From: Thamnaconus septentrionalis
Taxonomy: Eukaryota > Chordata > Actinopteri > Tetraodontiformes > Monacanthidae
DNA: 64,000 bases
NCBI GenBank assembly: GCA_009823395.1
Contig: CM020501.1
Location: 17,611,861-17,675,860 of the forward strand
Reading direction: 5' to 3'
Below are positions 42,053 through 64,000 of the stretch, piece by piece (positions within the stretch are counted from its first letter, which is position 1; every line of letters starts with the position of its first letter). The position numbers and the translations under genes are program-made. The notes below the pieces were generated by a model, which had not been told where the DNA came from, ran no database searches, and was given only the letters and a program-made list of their open reading frames with translations.

Positions 42053-42240
42053 AGGGTGGGGTTTGGGTTGGAATTGAGGTTGGGATTTGGGTTGAGATTG
42101 GGGTTAGGGTTGGGTTGGAATCGGGGTTGAGATTGGGGTTAGGGTTGGGGTTGGTGTTGACGTTCTGGTTGCGATTGGTGTTTGAGTTGGGGTTGGAGTT
42201 AGGAAGAGGGGAAGGACCTTGACTAGTAGGGTTAGGGGCT
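42053..42240. repeat. Degenerate telomere-like (GGGTTN)n tract
   Basis: About 190 bp of GGGTT-based units including several exact GGGTTAGGG cores, mixed with GAGATTGGGG, GGAATTGAGG and GGTTGGTGTTG variants. The G-rich strand is the plus strand. It lies between MPV17L and BMERB1. Confidence 0.75.
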
Positions 42241-42319
42241 GCTCTGTTTTTCCCGGCGGCCGTCATGGATCATGAGGTTATGGTCAGGGTTGTGTTGATC
42301 ATCATGTCTTGATTCTATT

Positions 42320-42684
42320 ATTTCATCATCTTCTATACCCGCTTATTCCCGAGCTCAGGGTCACGGGGGTCTGCTGGAGCCTATCCCAGCTGTCATAGGG
42401 TGAAGGCAGGGTGACACCCTGGACAAGTCGCCAGTTCATCGCAGGGCCACAGAGATAAACAACCATTCACACTCACAAGCACACCTACAGACAATTTAGA
42501 ATGTTCAATTGACCTCACATGCATGCTTTTTGAGTGTGGGAGGAAGCCGGAGAACCCGGAGAGAACCCACGCAGACGCAGGGAGGACAGGCAAACTCCAT
42601 ACAGAAAGGTCCCAGGCCCGGAATCGAACCCACGACCTTCTTGCTGTGAGGTGGCAGCGCTAACCACTGCGCCACCGTGTCAGC
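42320..42684 (-). mobile_element. tRNA-derived SINE, near full length
   Basis: On the minus strand it begins at 42684 with a tRNA-like head. The A-box-like stretch is GGTGGCGCAGTGGTTAGCGC and the B box is GGTTCGATTCC. A body follows, with a 3' part ending in GGGAATAAGCGGGTATAGAA. Perfect 10-bp direct repeats TGATTCTATT flank it at 42310-42319 and 42685-42694, the target-site duplication of LINE-driven insertion. A partial relative lies at 16331-16480. Confidence 0.85.
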
Positions 42685-43499
42685 TGATTCTATTTTACTT
42701 TATGCCCCCCAACCCCCTGCCCCCGAGCTTCCCCGGCGGCTCCCACTTTGTAAACCACTGATCGAATCAACACGGATATGATCCAATCAGCTAACAGAAC
42801 GCTCTTGTGTAGCGTTATTCTAAACTTATCATGGATTTGTTTAAAGCGTGTTTATTTTGCTGTGCAGGTATTCACTGACAAAACAAACACCTTAACTCTA
42901 ACTGGAGGAAAACTGACCCAGTTTTCCCTTCTTTGCGCTGCCAGGAAAGCATCCGTTGCCATCACCGGCCTGTTTTCGGAAACATTACTCACTGCTGTGT
43001 GTTACTCACAGCTAAAAGACGCAGCAGCCGGCATCTCTCCTGAGTCCGTCTCCTCCGCAAAACGTACAGTGCTGGGTACAAAGTGTGCCACTGGCAGGCC
43101 TGCCGGCTCCCTCAGCACCGCTGGCTTTTTGTCGTTTTGTGCTCCGATCGCTCACAGGAAGTGAAGAGCAGCGGGCGCTGCGTTAATCAGCTTCCAAATG
43201 TGTCCCTGACTCTCCGGAGTCACTCTCACTTTGCAGACCTGCTGCTACACGTGAGAAACACCTGCCTCGACTAACATGTGCCGCTTGCGTCAGAGGCGAC
43301 GGTGCGTTGCTGTACCCTCACAAACAAACAACGCCTCGACTGTATCCGGGCAGAGTCTGCGCTCATAAAAATAGCCCTTTACACTTTATTGGCCGAGGCG
43401 TCAATAAGAACTCCGGAGCGACTGACTTGTTTTATCCTCAGCGTCATCTCCGTGTCAGTGGGTGTCTCCCAACTCTTTACATCCCTCCCGCCCACCGGC

Positions 43500-43774
43500 C
43501 CGCACTGCGCATGCGCCCTGCATCCTTCCTCGCTTCCATCGCGAAGGGGAGTCGAGGGATGAAGATGCTCAACGTCTCGGCTCTGTGGCACCGTGTCACC
43601 GGGTGAAACCGACTCGTCTGACGGGACGCGCGTACAGGCACACGCACACACGCACGCACGCACAGAGACACTCGCTGACAAACACTCTCGCGCTCACACA
43701 CACACACACGCACAGGGACGCGCGCGCGTGGAACGCACATTGCACAGGGTTAAACAAAGAAGAGTGCCGCCGAC
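43500..43774 (+). promoter_or_regulatory. BMERB1: BMERB1 upstream region and 5' UTR
   Basis: CpG-rich sequence with short CA and CACG repeats (43636-43735) immediately upstream of the ATG. It looks like a CpG-island promoter and 5' UTR; no start site can be fixed. Confidence 0.45.
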
Positions 43775-53622
<9,848 letters not shown>

Positions 53623-55465
53623 AGACCCCACGCTGACCGCCTAGCGCCCCCACTGCCGCCTTTTCGAACAACATGCTCAACGTCACGCAGCATTCCTCAC
53701 AACAACCTCCCGTGACTCAGAAAAACCTCGGTCCTAGCAGCATTTTCCATTCTTGAAAACTGTTCAGGGATCAGTGTGCAGATAATTTATGTATTTATTT
53801 ATTTATTTATTTAGCTGATCCCCGATCACGTCTCGAGTGGGAGATACAACAAATTATGCGGGTTGGGGGTGGGGGTGGGGGGGGGGGGGCAGGAAGGGCA
53901 GTGAACAGGGAAATGTAAATACAAGCCACTGGTGAGGTCTTTGAGCGTCTCCTGTAGAAGCACGCAATGGCAAACATTTAGAGAAATTCAAGCACAACGT
54001 CCATGCGGTGAAGTGCTGAGGTGTCCCATCTGCCAAGAGGAGAAACAGCCTGTCAGTCACCGCCCCGTCACATTGGTCTGTTTATTTTTCCCATTTCAGC
54101 AGATCCACAAGCATCTCTGTTTAACCCAAGTGTTGGTTCAGAAAATATAGTCACTTATATGACTGACAGTCAGGTGGGGTGGGTGGGCTGTTCCATTTTG
54201 GCTATTTTCATTCACAGCTAATTTGATTATGGCTCCACTCGAGCGTCATTAAGTGTCAGTTGCTGCCCACAGCTGTGACTAAACCAACAAGTCTCTCCAC
54301 AGAGCAAAGATTTCGTCATTGAGCTAAAGTTGAGGTGCCTCAATTCCATCAAAAGTGCTCGAGAAATGAATCAAGATCACGCAGATAAACTCAGCTGCTG
54401 CTTTGTGATACTTTGTTCTTGTTTTGAAAATGCATCACTCCTGAGGGCAAAAAAAACAAGATTAGATCAATGAAAATATGGAGATAGATATTGTGAAGTC
54501 GTGCTGTGTAGAGACTTTTCTCATGGACGACAAAGATACCACATGTCCTTCCCTATTAGCTGTAAAACACGATCATTTCAGCTTCAATTTAAGGAGCTAC
54601 ATGCACAATTCACTTTATAAGACGCCAAAGTGTGATGAGTAAAAACACCAATACTGGCTCCACCAGTTAACAAGATCAATGAAAAGTATTGTAGCCGGAA
54701 GCAGAACCCAGAGGGACGTGCTCTCACTTTCACTGCGCTGCATTTACTTTAGCACTTGAAATTGATGGTCCTATTAAATACCCATTGGCCTGAGGGATGT
54801 TCAGTGCTTGCACCGGTTTTGATTTGGATGTTCAGGCAGCGGAGAGCCACGACTTCACTCTAGTGGTAAAACTTTCGCATGTAGCTGCTCAAAGGATAAG
54901 GAATTCTCTGGAATAATCAGATTAAATCCAACCATGCAAAAGGCACAATTTAAGTGACAGTCAACTTTCCAAACATCAATTTACAACATTAATGTTGCAA
55001 AACGGATTATTTTCCTTAGTGTTTTCCACCCCAGAGGGCTGAATCCTGACCTGTGAGCCACCACCAGTTAAGACTGAGCTGAATCACTCCCTCGCCAGTG
55101 TCACCAACACTTCCTCCAACAGTCAGTGTTGTCGTCCTACACTGTAAAACAGATAGACGCTGCAGACGACAAGCAACCTCTGAAATTAGGCTCTTGCTTT
55201 TTAAAAAGTTAAAAAACAGGGAAATGAATGCAACTCTCTCTTGTAAATGCCTGTAATAGACTGTGTATGTTTTGAGTGCATTAATGACTCTAGTGACTCC
55301 TGTTTAGTGTTGCCCCTGTGCAAGTTGACCTTCCCTCTGATAACTTCTGTAGTAGTCAATCCACGAAGGTGCAAATGTGTTGAATACTGAGCAAATATGC
55401 AGAAAATGAATCGAGACAAAGTGTATATACATGTTTAAATAAAGAGCATCTTTCAGAATTTATTT
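53623..55465 (+). other. BMERB1: BMERB1 3' UTR
   Basis: Follows the TAA at 53620-53622. A TTTA repeat lies near 53790-53815 and a G-run near 53866-53890. The AATAAA at 55438-55443 is the likely signal, making a UTR of about 1.8 kb. Confidence 0.6.
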
Positions 55466-56740
55466 GGTCTCCATACCACCAACAGGCACACTAAGCGTTC
55501 TCGAGGTGAGAAGTCTGCTCCGCCTCACAAAACCTGATACTGCAGGCTACAAAAGTTAAATCTAGACATTTAATACAAGCAACTGCTCTCCAGGCCTTGA
55601 TAAATCAAACAAATCCCTCCGAGCTGCTTTTTCCAATATCTTAGCAGCCTTCAGGCAGTCTGCAAAGAGATTGAAGGAGACATCTGAACTTCAGAGGCTT
55701 TTTGAAGACGTGCAGGATAGAAAGTCTCCCATTTAAAAAGTCCAAAGAAAAGAAGGGTAAAACCTAACAAACACTACAGCTATTTCCCAGAAAAATATTC
55801 TCACGAGTCTTCAGTTGTTGGATTAAATGTGGAAAGAAGTGAGGTGGAATACAGGAAAACTTTGAAGGGGTTTGTAGACTGAAGACAACCTTCTGCAGAA
55901 CTAAGGAGGTGGCTGTGTGATTTTAAGAAGAGGCGCAGGTCCGTAGTGAGCAAACCTCCATGAGCCAAGTTAGAAATGTTCTCCAGCTACCCCAGAGCAC
56001 TGCGCAGCAACAAACTGGACCAGAAGCATCGAGAGGAGGTGGTGCACGGGAAGTCTGACAGTCCATGTTAATTCTTAAGGAGGCCGAGGTCATTAGACAT
56101 CTGCTGGGCTCCTCTGAGCACCAGATGGTGGTGGCCAGCGCTCTGCTCTTTGAGTGGCCTGCTGTGAAGAGGAGAGGGTGTTCGCATTGGCAAACAGAAA
56201 TAGCATCGTTGTTGGGGCTGATCTGGACCGAGTCCAGCAGGAGGAGTCGTGCCAAGCTGCACCCAGTGATGAGAAAAAACCAGAAAGAAAACCCAAACCC
56301 TCACATCTTCTCCACATCCTGGAAGCCCTTAAAACCTGCAGCAATACGGTGGACACAATGATGAGCAGCCGCATCAGGAAATTCCTCCTCCTGGCCGCCA
56401 TCACAAACCTCAATGTTGATCATAGTGCAGCCTTAATGAAAACTTGTCACCTATACACTATAATCAGAAATGTTGTCTAGTGCATTTTGATACCCGTCTG
56501 TACCCGTACCAGGATGGGCCAAGTGTTGAAGGGTTCAAGACAGCGGTGCCTACCAGAGGCCTGCAAGTCATGGGAAGAACCACAACAAATGGTACAATAT
56601 AGGTCGAGACCACGGCGACTGCAACTACAGAACCATCGGTGAGTTAAGAATAACAAGAATAAGGACATAGGATTTATTAACCTATATATAATTTGTCTCC
56701 TTATCAATCAAACAGACAAAAACAAAAAACATTCTGAGAG
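55466..56740. other. Intergenic segment between convergent BMERB1 and MARF1
   Basis: No recognised gene, RNA or transposon end. Several open frames of 70-110 codons overlap on both strands between 55923 and 56480, without recognisable homology. It may hold a decayed element; nothing firm can be said. Confidence 0.3.
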
Positions 56741-56744
56741 GCAG

Positions 56745-58952
56745 AAGTAATGCTTGTGAGGTTTATTCATTTTTTTGGTCCTTTCAACAACATTTAGACT
56801 GTTACCACTTCATGTGCAATACAAAGGCAAATAGAGACATTTGTAGGCCAGGTGAACAAACAAATGGATAAAAAGAAAAGCAAAAGGACAGAAGTTTGAG
56901 GACACGGTTAAGCATAAAGACAAACTATTGTGCAAAGTGAAATATGAAAGTTCATTTAAAACAAAGAGACACCGACGTTTAAGACAAGAATACAGTTCAG
57001 TTCGACTCCTTTTCTTTCTTTTTTTTTTAATGGCCATAAACTAATTACATGAACCAAACCTATGCAGAAGTGCATAATCTAAACAGTTCTATTGCTTCTC
57101 AGTGATGAAAGCCAAACAGAGAAAACTGGGGGGGAGTTGAAGGCATTGAGCGCAGTCAGCTGCCACAGCAGGGGTCCCGCTCACTTTCGAGCACATTCAA
57201 TACATTTTTTCACCGCCAAAAGGTAAATTGGGGCATTTATCACGAGCGTCACACATTCTCTCTTCAGCACCAATAATTCCAACTTAATTTCTCAGAGTTG
57301 CGTGTATGCCATCATACGGTTTTTCTTTTTTTTTCCCCTTCAGACAGTCGCTAAGAGACTGCAGGAGAGACTTCAGACACTGGCGCCAGCTGATTGTGAG
57401 CCAACTCTCCATTTCCTTGTTAAGGACAAAATGAAATACTTCAAAAGAAGGAAAGAAAGAGAGACAAGAAAGAAAACAAAAAAACAGACAGCCACAAAAA
57501 CTGACGTGGACACAAAATGGGCCTTTTCACCCATTCTTGAAATATTTGCTGGAATGCAAAACCACAACCTGCTAACATGTACGGCGCTCGTCTTCAGCTG
57601 AACTTTGAATGGAGCCAAAGTCACTTGACAGACACCAGTCAACCAGCAGCCTTACAGACACTCGAGAAGGACAGAAAGAGGAAAAGAGGTAAGAAAAAAA
57701 AACAAGAGAAACGAGCAAAAGTAGGCAAGTAAAAACTCCGTGGTGGAATGCCAAGGATGGGAAGGGTTGTGGCGCCTCCTGCTGGGACCGTGGCAAATAC
57801 AAGCCATTGTAAAAGCCCGGTAGAATCCAGAGAGCCTCTGGAGGGTCTGTCACACTGCTCAGGAGGCTTCCAGGATCAGCCCTGGTGCTCTGCAGGGAGC
57901 CGACCTCGGCCCACTACCGTCTCTAAAGCCCTGAAAAACTCACTACCCTTCACCTGGTCTTTAAAAAAAGAAAAGAAAAGAAGAAAAGGAAGTCAGGAGT
58001 TCTCATCGCTCCAGTCGAAACACTTCAACTCAGCAGCAGCAGCAGCAAGGCTCAGTCACAGGGGAGAGAACAAAATCCCCGAGCCTTATTTTTTGTTGCG
58101 ACTGCACGGTTGAGCGCTGATGCTAAATCTTCCTGCGGAACTAAAAGACAGATTTTCAAAGAAGTCGTCACTCAGTCGTCAGCTCCCTCCTGAGCCCACC
58201 AGGTTTACACCACACATTAAGTAATTTATGCACACCATGCATATTTCACGCCGCCTGTTTCCTTAGTGTAAACCCGCTCCAACGCCGACAGGAAACGGAG
58301 CCAAGACCAAACGGACACACTGACCGACCAACTGACCGACTGCTGGCTGGATCAAACCAAAGTACAGCTGAATTCATCTCATCCAAGCGCACTGCTGGCT
58401 GGAGTATTCAAGAAATCCCTCCCCCGCCACCCCACCTCTTCATCGGGGAACGAAATGGCGTGCCGAGTGAGGCTTCACTACAATTAGGCCCAAATGTACA
58501 TAGAAGAACAAAACTCTGGAGCGCCGCTCGTGGCAACGTGGACCAAAACCTCCCACTAGTCGAGTTCTGGTTCCGACTCTTCTCAATGAGGTTGACTTGA
58601 GGCGGCACTTTGCGCAAAGTAAGATTTAACTCCCCCAGGTTAAAAACAAACAAACGTTCAGGACGTTGCATTTGGCAAATCAAAAGTATTGCAGGAGATC
58701 TGCAAGGTCAAAGTCACAGCCTGACAAAGGTGAACAGAAGGAGGAAGTGGCGAATGTGAAAACAAGCGGCCGTTGAGCTGCGAGAAGGTAGAAACGGAAA
58801 AACTGCAACATCCCGCTGGAGAGAAGAGGAGACGGGAGTCGTTCCTCTCAGGTTACACATGTGTGTGTGTGTGTGTTTTCAGTGTAGCTGATCAACTCTT
58901 AACTTTTAGAGTTACACCAATGTGTGAACTGCTGGGGCAAAGTGTGGGTACT
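56745..58952 (-). other. MARF1: MARF1 3' UTR
   Basis: From the TGA at 58953-58955 to the minus-strand AATAAA at 56762-56767, about 2.2 kb. Open frames inside it are not conserved-looking. Confidence 0.55.
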
Positions 58953-63952
<5,000 letters not shown>

Positions 63953-64000
63953 CTGAAAAGAAATATGTGATTTACTTGGCTTATTTTGAGTTCATTTTTC

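Noticed and set aside
42640..42684. A tRNA gene on the minus strand
   Set aside because: A and B boxes are present but belong to the SINE head; the anticodon and acceptor stems are not intact and it has a SINE body and target duplication.
58408..58683. Minus-strand frame of 91 codons in the MARF1 3' UTR
   Set aside because: No splice signals join it to MARF1 and its composition is not protein-like.

Overview
The window is animal nuclear DNA and almost certainly comes from a teleost fish. It holds seven multi-exon protein genes with short, mostly GT-AG introns. Their products align over full length with vertebrate proteins I recall. The intergenic and intronic DNA carries long (CA)n/(TG)n tracts, a tRNA-derived SINE and several short inverted-repeat transposon families typical of fish. 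All exon limits were worked out by hand from reading frame, splice consensus and remembered human orthologues; nothing was searched.

Layout, left to right. MICALL1 (minus, 783-14302, 15 coding exons) and GGA1 (plus, 15261-21277, 17 coding exons) diverge from a promoter of about 1 kb. GGA1 converges with DDX17 (minus, 24520-33069, 12 coding exons); their poly(A) signals lie within about 40 bp to 600 bp of each other. DDX17 diverges from NTAN1 (plus, 33698-35863, 10 exons) across 628 bp. NTAN1 is followed by MPV17L (plus, 37400-40403, 4 exons) and BMERB1 (plus, 43775-53622, 6 exons). BMERB1 converges with MARF1 (minus, 58953 to beyond the right edge), of which the last 12 coding exons with six LOTUS domains are present. 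For the six complete genes the summed exon lengths are multiples of three: 926, 649, 644, 305, 205 and 199 residues. The MARF1 part encodes 687 residues.

The genes do not form one pathway. MICALL1 and GGA1 act in endosome and trans-Golgi traffic, BMERB1 carries the same Rab-binding bMERB fold as MICALL1, DDX17 and MARF1 act on RNA, NTAN1 in the N-degron pathway, and MPV17L in an organelle membrane. In human, MICALL1, GGA1 and DDX17 lie on 22q13.1, while NTAN1, MPV17L, BMERB1 and MARF1 lie on 16p13.11. The window therefore spans a join between two conserved blocks, placed in the DDX17/NTAN1 divergent promoter.

The most unusual signals are these: dinucleotide repeats sitting within about 20 bp of splice sites in four of the genes, including a MARF1 splice donor that is the first unit of a (GT)75 tract; a GC-AG intron in GGA1; a 2-kb DDX17 intron with four strong unused donor sequences; a degenerate telomere-like tract; and three families of inverted-repeat elements. 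I saw no wholly new gene system.
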